Shown: positions 52,372-62,997 of the stretch, in pieces | How positions within the stretch are numbered: position 1 is the first letter of the stretch | Layout of the letters: the number at the start of each line of letters is the position of its first letter | From: Tepidicella xavieri | GTDB taxonomy: Bacteria > Pseudomonadota > Gammaproteobacteria > Burkholderiales > Burkholderiaceae_C | Direction: 5' to 3' | NCBI RefSeq assembly: GCF_004363315.1 | Contig: NZ_SNYL01000008.1 | Span: forward strand, 62,001 to 126,000 | DNA length: 64,000 nt | Program-made: the position numbers and the translations under genes | The notes under the pieces: model-generated | Databases searched by the model: none | What the model was told of the DNA's origin: nothing | What the model saw: only the letters and a program-made list of their open reading frames with translations

Positions 52372-52402
52372 TCCGGCGCTCTACCGACTGAGCTATTGGG
52401 GA
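52327..52402 (-). tRNA. tRNA-Asn (GTT), integration target
   Basis: On the minus strand TCCCCAA pairs with TTGGGGA in the acceptor. The D-arm is GCTC/GAGC, the anticodon stem CCGGA/TCCGT (last pair a wobble/mismatch region) encloses CTGTTAA with anticodon GTT, and the T-arm carries TTCGAGC. GCCA is encoded at the end. A TATAAT hexamer at 52418-52413 (minus strand) lies 11 bases upstream and is a convincing -10. Confidence 0.95.
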
Positions 52403-52474
52403 ACAGCCATCTATTATATGACGTTTTCAGCCCCAGCCGATCAGCCCTCGCAGCGCGCGTGCCCGTTCAACCGC

Positions 52475-53623
52475 TCACATGGACGTGGTCAGCATGTGGC
52501 GGTAATCGTCCGCGCTGGCCAGGCGAGGGTTGGTTCGGTGGCAATGATCGGCCAGAGCCCCTTCGATGATGCGGTCAAACATCTCCGGCCGCACGCCCAA
52601 GGCCGCCAGACCACTGGGCAGCCCCAGGCGTTGATTCATGTCTCGAAGTGCAGGCCCCAAATCGCTGGTGGTCGTCAGGCCCATGGCGCGAGCCATGCGT
52701 TCCAGGCGGCGCTCACGGCGCACCGAATCGGCCTGTGCGTTGAAGGCGATCACCGCCGGCAGGAAGATGGCATTGAGCGTGCCATGATGCAGCTTCGGGT
52801 TCACTCCGCCCAGGCTATGGCTGAGCGAATGCACGCAACCCAGCCCCTTTTGAAACGCCATCGCCCCTTGCATGCTGGCACTCATCATCTGCAGGCGGGC
52901 TTCCCGGTCTTGGCCATCGCGGGTCGCGCGCTCGATGTGTGCCCAGCCGCGCTCCAGGCCATCGAGGGCAATGCCGTCGGCAGGCGGATTGAAGGCGGCG
53001 GACATGAATGTTTCCATGCAATGGGCGATGGCGTCCATGCCCGTGGCGGCGGTGAGCAAGGGGGGCAGGCCAAGGGTGAGCTCAGGGTCCAGAATCGCGG
53101 CTTTGGGCAGCAGGTGCCAGCTGTGGAAGCCGAGCTTACGGCCGTCATCCACGATGATGATGGCGCCGCGCGCCACCTCGCTGCCTGTGCCTGCGGTGGT
53201 GGGAATGGCGATGAGAGGCGGCACGCGGTCGCTGATCTTGGGCGAGCCGCCTTCGATGGTGGCGTACGTCTTGAGCGGACCGGGATGGGCCACGGCAATG
53301 GCCACGCCTTTGGCGCAGTCAATGGCGCTGCCACCCCCCAAGGCGATGAGGCCGTCACAGCCCTGTTGCTCATACTGGGCCTGGGCAGCGCGCACGGCGG
53401 CTTCGGTGGGATTGGAGGGGGTTTGGTCAAACACCGCGTGGGGCAGGGCGCTCGCGCCTGCGCCCAAGGCAGCCACGGTCCGGTCCAAGAGGCCAGCGGC
53501 CTTCACGCCGGGGTCGGTCACGATCAGCGGCTTGCGCATGCCGGTGCGCTCGCATTCACTGGCCAGCAGCTTCAGAGCGCCGAATTCGATCTGGATGTTC
53601 GTCAGGTAGAGGATTTGTGACAC
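52475..53623 (-). CDS. Iron-containing alcohol dehydrogenase
   Basis: The GTG at 53623 has GGAG seven bases upstream and is preferred over the TTG at 53653; it gives 382 residues. The NAD-binding GGGSAIDCAKG and PTTAGTGSEV motifs are family III ADH marks. The metal-binding region GMDAIAHCMETF and a later His-rich GCVHSLSHSLGG...HHG segment supply the Asp and three His ligands. Substrate is open (alcohol, lactaldehyde or a semialdehyde). It is divergent from the esterase gene, 69 bases apart. Confidence 0.9.
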   Translation of the reverse strand: MSQILYLTNIQIEFGALKLLASECERTGMRKPLIVTDPGVKAAGLLDRTVAALGAGASALPHAVFDQTPSNPTEAAVRAAQAQYEQQGCDGLIALGGGSAIDCAKGVAIAVAHPGPLKTYATIEGGSPKISDRVPPLIAIPTTAGTGSEVARGAIIIVDDGRKLGFHSWHLLPKAAILDPELTLGLPPLLTAATGMDAIAHCMETFMSAAFNPPADGIALDGLERGWAHIERATRDGQDREARLQMMSASMQGAMAFQKGLGCVHSLSHSLGGVNPKLHHGTLNAIFLPAVIAFNAQADSVRRERRLERMARAMGLTTTSDLGPALRDMNQRLGLPSGLAALGVRPEMFDRIIEGALADHCHRTNPRLASADDYRHMLTTSM

Positions 53624-53692
53624 GCTCGTCTCCGTGGTTTGTCGGTTTGGCAACCAATATAGCGTTCACCCCGGCAGCGGGTTGGAGCCAAT

Positions 53693-54700
53693 GTGACAAT
53701 GCGGCCCATGAATGCCCACGCCAACCCTCGCTCGCTGTTGACGCCGGCCATGCGCAGCGTGATCGACCGCATGGCCCGTGCCGGCCGGCCGCCTATGCAC
53801 GCGCTCTCGCCCCAGCAAGCCCGCGCCTTTTACGAGGCGGGCTCCGGTGTGCTGGACATCCCGCCCCACAAGATGGCGCGGGTGCAGGCCTGCCGCATTC
53901 CCACCCGGGATGGCGCAGAAATCCCTGCCGAACTGGTGGTGCCACACCCCAAAGGGACGGCTGATCCGCAGCGCCATGGGCCTTGGCCGGTGCTGCTGTA
54001 CCTGCATGGCGGAGGGTTCACGGTGGGCAGCGTGGCCACCCATGCCAGCCTGTGCCGACATCTGGCGCATCTGGCGCATCTGGCGGTGCTCTCGGTGGAC
54101 TACCGGCTGGCGCCCGAACACAAATTCCCCACCGCCGTCAACGACGCTTGGGATGCCCTGCAATGGCTGCACGCCGAGGCCCCTGGCTTGGGGCTGGACC
54201 CGACGCGCATCGCCATCGGCGGCGACAGTGCCGGAGGCACGCTCAGCATCGTCACCGCCCTCCAAGCGCGGGACGCGGGCTTGCCTTTACGCCTGCAGCT
54301 CCTGTTCTACCCCGGCTGCGCCGCCCATCAAGACACGCCCTCCCACCAGACCTACGCTCACGGCTTCGTGTTGGAGCAGGCCAGCATCACCTGGTTCTTC
54401 AATCAGTACATCCGCACGCCAGCAGACCGGGACGACTGGCGGTTTTCACCACTGAATGCGCCCGATCTGGAGGGCGCAGCCCCGGTGTGGATGGGCCTGG
54501 CGGAATGCGACCCGCTGGTGGACGAGGGGGTGATGATGGCCGACCGCTTCCGCATGGCCGGGGTGCCTGTGGATCTGGAAATCTACCGCGGCGTCACGCA
54601 CGAATTCATCAAAATGGGCCGCGCCATTCCGGAGGCGCTCCAGGCCCACCAAGACGCGGCCCGGGCGTTGCGGCAAGCACTGGGGGTTGCTGGCGCATGA
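53693..54700 (+). CDS. HSL-family alpha/beta-hydrolase (esterase)
   Basis: The 335-residue protein belongs to the hormone-sensitive-lipase-like esterases. The oxyanion motif is YLHGGGFTVGS, the nucleophile GDSAGG, the Asp region ECDPLVDEG, and the His in GVTHEFIKMG. It likely hydrolyses short acyl esters. GTG at 53693 lies five bases after GGAG; ATGs at 53699 and 53708 are alternative starts. The convergent chemotaxis receptor gene ends six bases after its stop. Confidence 0.88.
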   Translation: MTMRPMNAHANPRSLLTPAMRSVIDRMARAGRPPMHALSPQQARAFYEAGSGVLDIPPHKMARVQACRIPTRDGAEIPAELVVPHPKGTADPQRHGPWPVLLYLHGGGFTVGSVATHASLCRHLAHLAHLAVLSVDYRLAPEHKFPTAVNDAWDALQWLHAEAPGLGLDPTRIAIGGDSAGGTLSIVTALQARDAGLPLRLQLLFYPGCAAHQDTPSHQTYAHGFVLEQASITWFFNQYIRTPADRDDWRFSPLNAPDLEGAAPVWMGLAECDPLVDEGVMMADRFRMAGVPVDLEIYRGVTHEFIKMGRAIPEALQAHQDAARALRQALGVAGA

Positions 54701-54706
54701 CCGCCA

Positions 54707-56302
54707 TCAACGCAAGAGCAAGGGCTCGGCGGGCATGGGCGAGGGCAGTCCTTGGGACGCTGGAGCGGCACTGCCTGCCAACTTGAACACCGAGACCGCG
54801 CGCACCAGGGCGGCGGCCTGTTGCTTGAGGGCCTCGGCAGCGGCAGCCATTTCTTCGACCAGCGCGGCATTTTGTTGCGTGGTTTGATCGAGCTCGCTGA
54901 CGGCCTGCCCGATTTGCTGCACGCCATCGCTTTGCTCCCGGCTGGCGGCCATGATTTCACCCATCGCTTGCGTCACTTTGCCAATGGATTCCACCACCTG
55001 CGTCATGGTGCCGCCGGCTTGGTCGGCCAGGCGGTTGCCGGTTTCGACGCGTTGCAGGCTGTCGGTGATGAGCTGCTTGATCTCCTTGGCGGCTTCGGCG
55101 CTGCGGCTGGCCAGGCTGCGCACTTCGGCAGCCACCACCGCAAAGCCTCGACCGGCCTCGCCGGCGCGGGCGGCCTCGACGGCGGCATTGAGCGCCAAAA
55201 TGTTGGTTTGAAAGGCAATGCTGTCGATCACACCGATGATGTCACCGATGCGTTGCGAGCTTTGGGTGATGCCCTGCATGGTCTGCACCAGGCTGGTAAC
55301 CACCCGCCCACCCTCAGACGCCACGGCGCTGGCCTCGCCGGCCAACTGGTGGGCGCGCACCGCATGCTCGGCGTTTTGATGGACCGTGGCGTTGAGCTGC
55401 TCCATGGAGGCGGCGGTTTCTTCCAGCGAGCCGGCCTGCGATTCGGTGCGGGCGCTCAAATCCTGATTGCCGCTGGCAATTTCTTGGCTGGCCATGGACA
55501 GGGCATCGGCCGTGTGCCGCACCTCGGTCACGATGCCGGCCAGCGCGGCTTGCATGTCCTGCATGGCTTGACGCAAGACCGCGATTTCATCGCGTCCATG
55601 CCCCTCGACCTGGCTGGTCAGGTCCCCGGCGGCCACACGGCGGGCCAATGTCACGGTATCGTCCAGTGGGCGCACCATGGCCCGGGTGGTCAAAATCGCA
55701 AAGACGATCCCGCCGATGACGGCCAGCAGCAGCAATGCACCGGAAATCCAGAACGTCAACCGGGCCAACCGGGCTGCTTGTTGCTGCACCTCGGCGCTGT
55801 GCTGGGCCACCGTGTCGCGCAAGGCGCGCAGCATTTGGGCCGGCTGGCGGTCCATGCCGGCCACGGCTTGGTCGCCAGCCCGCGAGTCGAACAGCGTGGC
55901 CTCGAACGCCGCAAATCCCCGGCGGTAGCCCCGCGCCATGGCTTCATGGGCCTCCAGAAAGCGGGTGCCGGCTTCTTGCACCGGCGCGTAGTCGGGCAAA
56001 GCGGCCATGACCTGGCGCACCTGCTCGGCCACTGCGGCTTCTTCACGTTGAAAGGCCGTCCAGAAGCGCTCTAGCTGTTCGGCGTCATAGCCGCGCAACA
56101 GCACGTTTTTCCATTCCTGCACCTGGGTACGGAAGCGCAGCTCCGCCTCCACGGCCTGCCGCTCCACCTGGGCGAGCGCCTCCACGTCAGTTTGAAAGAA
56201 CGCCACGACGCGGCTGAGTTGATACAGACCGGCACCGGCCGCCAACAGCATGACCAGCAGCACCGCACCGAAGGACAAAGGCAATTTGTGACGAAGTTTC
56301 AT
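54707..56302 (-). CDS. Methyl-accepting chemotaxis protein
   Basis: The 531-residue receptor has a transmembrane helix at about 8-30, a periplasmic helical-bundle sensor (about 31-185) and a second transmembrane helix (about 187-210). A HAMP domain and a long cytoplasmic coiled coil follow. The conserved hairpin tip [20 protein letters not shown] is intact, so it should signal through CheA/CheW. No CheR-binding pentapeptide is seen at the C-terminus. Ligand is unknown. No other che genes are in the window. Confidence 0.94.
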   Translation of the reverse strand: MKLRHKLPLSFGAVLLVMLLAAGAGLYQLSRVVAFFQTDVEALAQVERQAVEAELRFRTQVQEWKNVLLRGYDAEQLERFWTAFQREEAAVAEQVRQVMAALPDYAPVQEAGTRFLEAHEAMARGYRRGFAAFEATLFDSRAGDQAVAGMDRQPAQMLRALRDTVAQHSAEVQQQAARLARLTFWISGALLLLAVIGGIVFAILTTRAMVRPLDDTVTLARRVAAGDLTSQVEGHGRDEIAVLRQAMQDMQAALAGIVTEVRHTADALSMASQEIASGNQDLSARTESQAGSLEETAASMEQLNATVHQNAEHAVRAHQLAGEASAVASEGGRVVTSLVQTMQGITQSSQRIGDIIGVIDSIAFQTNILALNAAVEAARAGEAGRGFAVVAAEVRSLASRSAEAAKEIKQLITDSLQRVETGNRLADQAGGTMTQVVESIGKVTQAMGEIMAASREQSDGVQQIGQAVSELDQTTQQNAALVEEMAAAAEALKQQAAALVRAVSVFKLAGSAAPASQGLPSPMPAEPLLLR

Positions 56303-56483
56303 TCAAGCGAATCCGGGAAAGGGCGGCGGGATTATCGAGGTTTTGCCGCATGAAAATCGTGCAATCAGCATACCATGCGTCATCGACAGCTTGATGACAG
56401 TGGCGCCTCATGTGGCTTCCCGTCCCGCAGCTTGTGGGGTGAAGCGCTTTGCCGGGATAATCCCGTTCTTGCCCTGCCTTGTC

Positions 56484-58856
56484 ATGAACGCGCCGATCGA
56501 CGTCTCTTTCTTCCCGCGCCACGCCAAGCCGCTGACCAGCTACAAACCGTACTGGGCCAAGCGCTTCGGGGTGGCCCCCTTCCTGCCCATGAGCCGCGCC
56601 GAGATGGAGGCGCTGGGCTGGGATTCGTGCGACGTCATCCTGGTCACTGGCGACGCGTATGTGGACCACCCGAGCTTTGGCATGGCCGTGATCGGCCGCG
56701 TGCTGGAGGCGCAGGGCTTTCGCGTCGGCATCATCGCCCAGCCGGACTGGCACAGCGCCGAGGCCTTCAAGGCCCTGGGCCGCCCTAATCTGTTCTGGGG
56801 CGTGACGGCGGGCAACATGGACTCGATGATCAACCGCTACACGGCCGACCGCAAGATCCGCTCCGACGACGCCTACACCCCGGGCGGGCAGGGCGGCCGA
56901 CGGCCGGACCGCGCCGCCATCGTCTACAGCCAGCGCTGCCGCGAGGCGTACAAGGACGTGCCCATCATCCTGGGCGGCATCGAGGGCAGCCTGCGCCGCA
57001 TCGCCCACTACGACTACTGGAGCGAGACGGTGCGCCGCTCCATCGTGCTCGACAGCAAATGCGACCTGCTGCTGTACGGCAACGCCGAGCGCGCCCTGGT
57101 GGAGGTGGCCCACCGCCTGGCCCGGCGCGAGCCGATCGAGTCCATCACCGATGTGCGCGGCACCGCCTTCGTGCGGCGCAGCACGCCCGAGGGCTGGTTC
57201 GAGATCGACTCCACCGACGTGGACCAGCCCGGCCGGGTGGATGCGCACGTCAACCCGTACCTGATGGTCTCGGAGCAGGCCAAGGCCCAGGGCCAGACCT
57301 GCGCGCGGGAAGAAGAAGCGCAGACCGCAGCCCACGAGGCCCAGGCCGCGCCGGACATGGCCGCAGGCCGGGCGGCGGGCCACAAGGCGCAAGCCGCGCA
57401 AGCTGGGCAGGCGCAACCGCTGCGCTTTCTGGCCAATCCGGCCTTGCCACACAAGGGCCGCCCACCGCGCGAGCGCACCGTCATCCGCCTGCCGAGCTAC
57501 GAGCAGGTCAAGGCCGACCCGGTGCTTTATGCCCATGCCAACCGCGTGCTGCATCTGGAAACCAACCCCGGCAACGCCCGCGCGCTGGTGCAGGCCCACG
57601 GCAGCGGGGCTGCCGCCCGCGACGTGTGGATCAACCCACCGCCCATCCCCCTGACCACGGCCGAGATGGACTGGGTGTTTGATCTGCCCTACGCGCGCAG
57701 CCCGCACCCCGCTTACGCCGACGAGCGCGGCCGCCACGACGGCCCGACCAAGATCCCGGCCTGGGAAATGATTCGCTTCTCGGTCAACATCATGCGCGGC
57801 TGCTTCGGCGGCTGCACCTTCTGCTCCATCACCGAGCACGAGGGCCGCATCATCCAGAGCCGCTCCGAGGATTCCATCATCAAAGAGGTGGAGGAGATTC
57901 GCGACAAGGTCGCGGGCTTCACCGGCGTCATCTCCGACCTGGGCGGGCCCACGGCCAACATGTATCGCCTGGGCTGCAAAAGCCCCGAGATCGAGGCCGC
58001 CTGCCGCAAGCCCAGTTGCGTCTATCCGGGCATCTGCGCCAACCTCACCACCGACCACGGCCCCCTGATCCGCATCTATCGCCGTGCCCGCTCGCTGCCC
58101 GGCATCAAGAAAATCCTCATCGGCTCCGGCCTGCGCTACGACCTGGCGGCGAAAAGCCCCGAGTACGTCCGGGAACTGGTGCAGCACCACGTGGGCGGCT
58201 ACCTGAAGATCGCACCCGAGCACACCGAGCCCGGCCCGCTGTCCAAGATGATGAAGCCGGGCATCGGCAGCTACGACCGCTTCAAGCAGTTGTTCGACAA
58301 ATTCAGCGCCGAAGCGGGCAAAGAACAGTACCTGATTCCGTACTTCATCGCCGCGCACCCCGGCACCAGCGACGAGGACATGATGCACCTGGCGCTGTGG
58401 CTGAAGAAAAACGGCTTTCGCGCCGATCAGGTGCAGACTTTCTATCCGAGCCCGATGGCCACAGCCACGGCCATGTACCACACGGGGCTCAACCCGCTCA
58501 AAGGCATTCACCGCGACGAACGGGCCGAGGCGGTGGACGTCGTCAAGGGCGAGAAGCGCCGCCGCCTGCACAAGGCATTTTTGCGCTATCACGACCCCAA
58601 CAACTGGCCGCTGCTGCGCGAGGCGCTCAAGCGCATGGGCCGCGCCGACCTGATTGGCAACGGCAAGCATCACCTCGTCCCCACCTACCAGCCGTTGACG
58701 GACGGGGGCTATCAGAGCCCGCGCCGGGCCAACTCGACCCCTGCCGGCAAGCGGCCGCCTGCCAAGGGCACGCTGCTGACGCAACACACGGGGCTGCCAC
58801 CCCGGGCGGGCGTGGGCGCGGGCACCCAAGGCGCCCGCCGGCGCAAGCCGAGCTGA
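56484..58856 (+). CDS. YgiQ-family radical SAM protein
   Basis: The predicted 790-residue protein has an N-terminal cobalamin-binding-like domain and the radical SAM Fe-S motif CFGGCTFC at about residues 437-444, within [20 protein letters not shown]-terminal YgiQ-specific region follows. An Ala-rich insertion (about 275-320) is lineage-specific. Family members are widespread but their reaction is not established. The ATG at 56484 ([12 protein letters not shown]) is preferred; the upstream frame lacks a start signal. It stands alone, divergent from the chemotaxis receptor gene. Confidence 0.9.
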   Translation: MNAPIDVSFFPRHAKPLTSYKPYWAKRFGVAPFLPMSRAEMEALGWDSCDVILVTGDAYVDHPSFGMAVIGRVLEAQGFRVGIIAQPDWHSAEAFKALGRPNLFWGVTAGNMDSMINRYTADRKIRSDDAYTPGGQGGRRPDRAAIVYSQRCREAYKDVPIILGGIEGSLRRIAHYDYWSETVRRSIVLDSKCDLLLYGNAERALVEVAHRLARREPIESITDVRGTAFVRRSTPEGWFEIDSTDVDQPGRVDAHVNPYLMVSEQAKAQGQTCAREEEAQTAAHEAQAAPDMAAGRAAGHKAQAAQAGQAQPLRFLANPALPHKGRPPRERTVIRLPSYEQVKADPVLYAHANRVLHLETNPGNARALVQAHGSGAAARDVWINPPPIPLTTAEMDWVFDLPYARSPHPAYADERGRHDGPTKIPAWEMIRFSVNIMRGCFGGCTFCSITEHEGRIIQSRSEDSIIKEVEEIRDKVAGFTGVISDLGGPTANMYRLGCKSPEIEAACRKPSCVYPGICANLTTDHGPLIRIYRRARSLPGIKKILIGSGLRYDLAAKSPEYVRELVQHHVGGYLKIAPEHTEPGPLSKMMKPGIGSYDRFKQLFDKFSAEAGKEQYLIPYFIAAHPGTSDEDMMHLALWLKKNGFRADQVQTFYPSPMATATAMYHTGLNPLKGIHRDERAEAVDVVKGEKRRRLHKAFLRYHDPNNWPLLREALKRMGRADLIGNGKHHLVPTYQPLTDGGYQSPRRANSTPAGKRPPAKGTLLTQHTGLPPRAGVGAGTQGARRRKPS

Positions 58857-58866
58857 GCCACCCGGC

Positions 58867-59757
58867 TCAGGCGGGGCCCGGGAGGGTGTGCAGCGGAATG
58901 TCGCGCTCGACCGCCAGACGCTGAAGCTGCCGTTGCGTCAGTCCGGCGCAAAAGGCCGCGATGGCGGCATGGGTGCTGGCCTGGAACATCGCGGGCCAGC
59001 TCCAGTCCTGCAGCCCCACGGCCTCGCACAGCGCCCGGGCGAAATGAGGCTCCAGCGCCGCCACGGCCACACGGCCATCCCGGCAGGCATACAGCCGGTA
59101 GCCCGCGTGTCCACCCCCCACAGCGGCGCCTGGTGCGGTCAATCCCCAATGCCGTGGCAAGGCCAGCCATGCCGCCGCGGTGGACAAGGCCACCTCTTGA
59201 TGACAGCCCTGGCCTGTACGGAGCCGATGGAGCGTGGCCTGCAATACGGCTTCGGCAGCGAGGAGGGCGCCCCCCATGTCTGCAAAAAGGGTCGGCGGGG
59301 TGGCCAGCCCGTCCAGCAGGCCCGCCTCGGCCAGATAGGTCAGATCGTGGCCCGGCTCATCGGCCCGCGGGCCTGGGCTGCCGACGATGGACACCATCGA
59401 CAACGCCGGGTAATCGCGCCGCAGCGATTTCCACTCCAGCCCCAGCTTGCGCAAGGCCGATGGCCGAAACGAGGTGAGCAACACGTCGGTGCGGGCCAAT
59501 AGCCGCTGCAACTGCCGTTGCCCCGCGGGGGTCTTCAGATCGGCCTGCACGCGCCGGATTCCAGCGTGCATTTCGTCGTAAGCCGCTCGGCAGTAATGCG
59601 CCATCGGGTCGCTGCTGTCGTGCCCGGCAGCAGCCGGGGCTTCCAGCTTGACGCAGCGGCCCCCCATGGTGCGCAACCGCATCAGGGCGGCCGGGCCAGG
59701 CAGGTTGAGGGCGAGGCTCAGTACACGCACGCCTCGCAAGGGCTTGAGGGATTTCAT
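58867..59757 (-). CDS. Family III CoA-transferase (CaiB/BaiF), short form
   Basis: The 296-residue protein matches CaiB/BaiF CoA-transferases or alpha-methylacyl-CoA racemases: [16 protein letters not shown] at the N-terminus, [27 protein letters not shown] and [17 protein letters not shown]. The Asp used for the CoA-anhydride is not certain from reading alone. It is about 60-100 residues shorter than typical members, so function may be reduced or specialised. It is convergent with ygiQ-like and lies ten bases downstream of pobA on the same strand. Confidence 0.75.
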   Translation of the reverse strand: MKSLKPLRGVRVLSLALNLPGPAALMRLRTMGGRCVKLEAPAAAGHDSSDPMAHYCRAAYDEMHAGIRRVQADLKTPAGQRQLQRLLARTDVLLTSFRPSALRKLGLEWKSLRRDYPALSMVSIVGSPGPRADEPGHDLTYLAEAGLLDGLATPPTLFADMGGALLAAEAVLQATLHRLRTGQGCHQEVALSTAAAWLALPRHWGLTAPGAAVGGGHAGYRLYACRDGRVAVAALEPHFARALCEAVGLQDWSWPAMFQASTHAAIAAFCAGLTQRQLQRLAVERDIPLHTLPGPA

Positions 59758-59766
59758 CCCCCCATC

Positions 59767-60993
<1,227 letters not shown>

Positions 60994-61034
60994 CTAGGCC
61001 GCCACCCCAAGCCTGTGCACTCGGCATGGGCGAA

Positions 61035-61075
61035 TTTGTGCGATATTCGGATGGTTTGCGCGATGATCGAGCAAA
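61035..61075. promoter_or_regulatory. Three-half-site operator between pobA and its regulator
   Basis: TTTGTGCGAT (61035-61044) and TTTGCGCGAT (61055-61064) are direct repeats exactly 20 bases apart. ATCGAGCAAA (61066-61075) is the inverted copy of the second with one mismatch, forming a 21-bp near-palindrome. A palindrome plus one extra direct half-site at ten-base distance is the operator layout known for PcaU/PobR-type IclR regulators. Confidence 0.7.
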
Positions 61076-61077
61076 TC

Positions 61078-61935
61078 ATGAAAGCACACCGCATGAATCC
61101 TCCACCCAGTATCGCCAAGGCTGACTTCATCGAGGGCATGGCCAAAGGCATGGCCGTGCTGGAGAGCTTCGACACCGAAAGGCAGCGCCTCAACGCCACG
61201 CTGGCTGCCCAACGAGCCGGCCTGACCCGCGCGGCCGCTCGGCGGCATTTGCTGACGCTGGCGCACCTGGGTTATCTGGAAACCGATGGCCGCTACTTCT
61301 GGCTGGCGCCCAAAGTGCTGCGGTTTTCGGGCAGCTATTTGGCCAGCGCGCGACTGCCCAGGGCCGTGCAGCCTGCACTCAACCGACTGGCCGCTTACAC
61401 CGGCGACTCTTTTTCGGTGGCCGTGCTGGAAGGCGACGCCGTGGTGATCGTCGCGCGCAGCGCGGTGACGGCCAGCGATGCCTCACGCCAGGGCTGGCTG
61501 TCATCGTCTTTGGGCCATCCGCTGCGACAAGCTCAGGACGTGCGCTGGACGGCCCATGGCCTGCATCTGGGAGCGCGTCTACCCGCTCACGCCACCTCCA
61601 CGGGGCGGGTGTTGTTGGCCAATCTGCCTTCCGCCGAACTCTCTGCATGGCTCAAGGGGCGCCTGCTCCCCCGACTGACGCCCTATACCGTCACCGATCA
61701 CAAAGGCATGCGACGCATCTTGTCCGAGGTACGCCAGCAAGACTGGTGCCTGGCAAGCGAGGAGCACGAGCTGGGGGTACACGCGGTGGCGGTTCCCCTC
61801 AGAAACATGGCCGGCCAGACGGTGGCCGCGCTCAACGCCGTGGTCTCCACCGCCAGGTTGCAGGCCGGCGTGGTACAAGCGGAGCTATTGCCCCTGCTTC
61901 AAAGCACAGCGCTGGAATTGCGTCCGGCCCTGTGA
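61078..61935 (+). CDS. pobR: IclR-family regulator of pobA (PobR-like)
   Basis: The 285-residue protein has an N-terminal winged helix (LAAQRAGLTRAAARRHLLTL) and a C-terminal IclR ligand-binding domain ending in VAVPLRNMAGQTVAALNAVV. Its N-terminal KADFIEGMAKGMAVLESF is characteristic of PcaR/PcaU/PobR-type regulators. Expected effector is 4-hydroxybenzoate. The start at 61078 (or 61093) is chosen because upstream ATGs fall in the operator. Divergent pobA is the likely target. Confidence 0.85.
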   Translation: MKAHRMNPPPSIAKADFIEGMAKGMAVLESFDTERQRLNATLAAQRAGLTRAAARRHLLTLAHLGYLETDGRYFWLAPKVLRFSGSYLASARLPRAVQPALNRLAAYTGDSFSVAVLEGDAVVIVARSAVTASDASRQGWLSSSLGHPLRQAQDVRWTAHGLHLGARLPAHATSTGRVLLANLPSAELSAWLKGRLLPRLTPYTVTDHKGMRRILSEVRQQDWCLASEEHELGVHAVAVPLRNMAGQTVAALNAVVSTARLQAGVVQAELLPLLQSTALELRPAL

Positions 61936-62064
61936 ACCGCATCGCGCCCAAAGCCGTACGGCCTGCTCGCCCTGCCCAGGCATGATACCCTCAGGGGCAA
62001 TCGCCATGAAGTTTCTGCCTCCATTTTTCGTCCACATTGCCATTGCGGCAGGCATGGGGCCTTG

Positions 62065-62970
62065 ATGGCAAGCAGCCGATCCTTGCCACTGAGTGGGTTT
62101 AAGGCCCATCAGGTACTGGCCGCGCTCGCGGTATCGATGGCGCTGCACGCCGGCCTGCTCGCCTGGATGCGGGGCTGGACCCCTTGGTTGACCCCACAGC
62201 CGCCGGTTCCCCCGGAAACCATCGTGATGATCGACCTCGAGCCCCCGCCTGAGGCAGAGGCTCAAACGCTTCGGCCCGAGATCTCTCAGGCATCGACGTC
62301 TGAATCGCTGCCCGCTGAGGAGGCAGCCGCTTTGCCTGACCTCGAGGTGTCCGAACCCGCCCCTCTACCCGACTCTGAAGCCCCCCGACGCGCGTACAGC
62401 GACGCCCCGGCACCGCCCAGCGCCGAAGAATGGGCGCTGGCCAGCACGTATCCCCTGAAAAACAGCAAGCGTTACCGGTACAACTGGGGCGTACAGGTGC
62501 GCAGCCTGATGGGCCGCGCCTACGAAGGGCCGGATCAGGGCATGGTCCGTTTCCGGGTGGTCATCGCGCCTGATGGCTCTCTGGCCGAACTCGAAACGCT
62601 GTGGAGCACATCCGCCATGGCCGAAGCCTTGGCACGCCAAGCCATCCGTCAGATGCCGCCCCTGCCACCCACACCCACGGGCGAGCCGCTCGTGTTCGAG
62701 CGCACCATCACCTTCGGCCCAAACGATGCTGAAATGCCACCCATTTACAAGTACGACTGCGAGCCCGATCCCCCCAGGTTTCGCAACCCCTATGTCTGGG
62801 ACGGCCACTCGGCACAGGGGCCCGCCATCCAACCCAGCGCGCAGCCGCTGGACCCGCAAGCCTACGCCGAATGCCTCAAACAGTTGCCACCAGACAGTAT
62901 CGAAGCCGAAAGCACGAACGATCAGCGCCAGTTGGAACGCTGGAAGTCGCACCGTCTGAACGTGCCTTGA
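62065..62970 (+). CDS. TonB-like energy transducer protein
   Basis: The 301-residue protein has one N-terminal transmembrane helix (about 14-36), a Pro/Glu-rich periplasmic spacer (about 45-125) and a C-terminal region. There VRFRVVIAPDGSLAELETLW and ALARQAIRQMPPLPPTP resemble the TonB C-terminal fold. The tail after about 225 (PIYKYDCEPDPPRF) is extra. No ExbB/ExbD or receptor gene is adjacent, so its partner system is unknown. The ATG at 62065 is preferred over TTG at 62062. Confidence 0.75.
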   Translation: MASSRSLPLSGFKAHQVLAALAVSMALHAGLLAWMRGWTPWLTPQPPVPPETIVMIDLEPPPEAEAQTLRPEISQASTSESLPAEEAAALPDLEVSEPAPLPDSEAPRRAYSDAPAPPSAEEWALASTYPLKNSKRYRYNWGVQVRSLMGRAYEGPDQGMVRFRVVIAPDGSLAELETLWSTSAMAEALARQAIRQMPPLPPTPTGEPLVFERTITFGPNDAEMPPIYKYDCEPDPPRFRNPYVWDGHSAQGPAIQPSAQPLDPQAYAECLKQLPPDSIEAESTNDQRQLERWKSHRLNVP

Positions 62971-62997
62971 GTTCGGCCATGTCGTTAGGATGGCGGG

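Noticed and set aside
62006-62065. 19-codon ORF just before the TonB-like gene (MKFLPPFFVHIAIAAGMGP)
   Set aside because: It has a fair AGGGG site and overlaps the next start, so a leader peptide is possible, but there is no regulatory pattern (codon run or attenuator) to support it.
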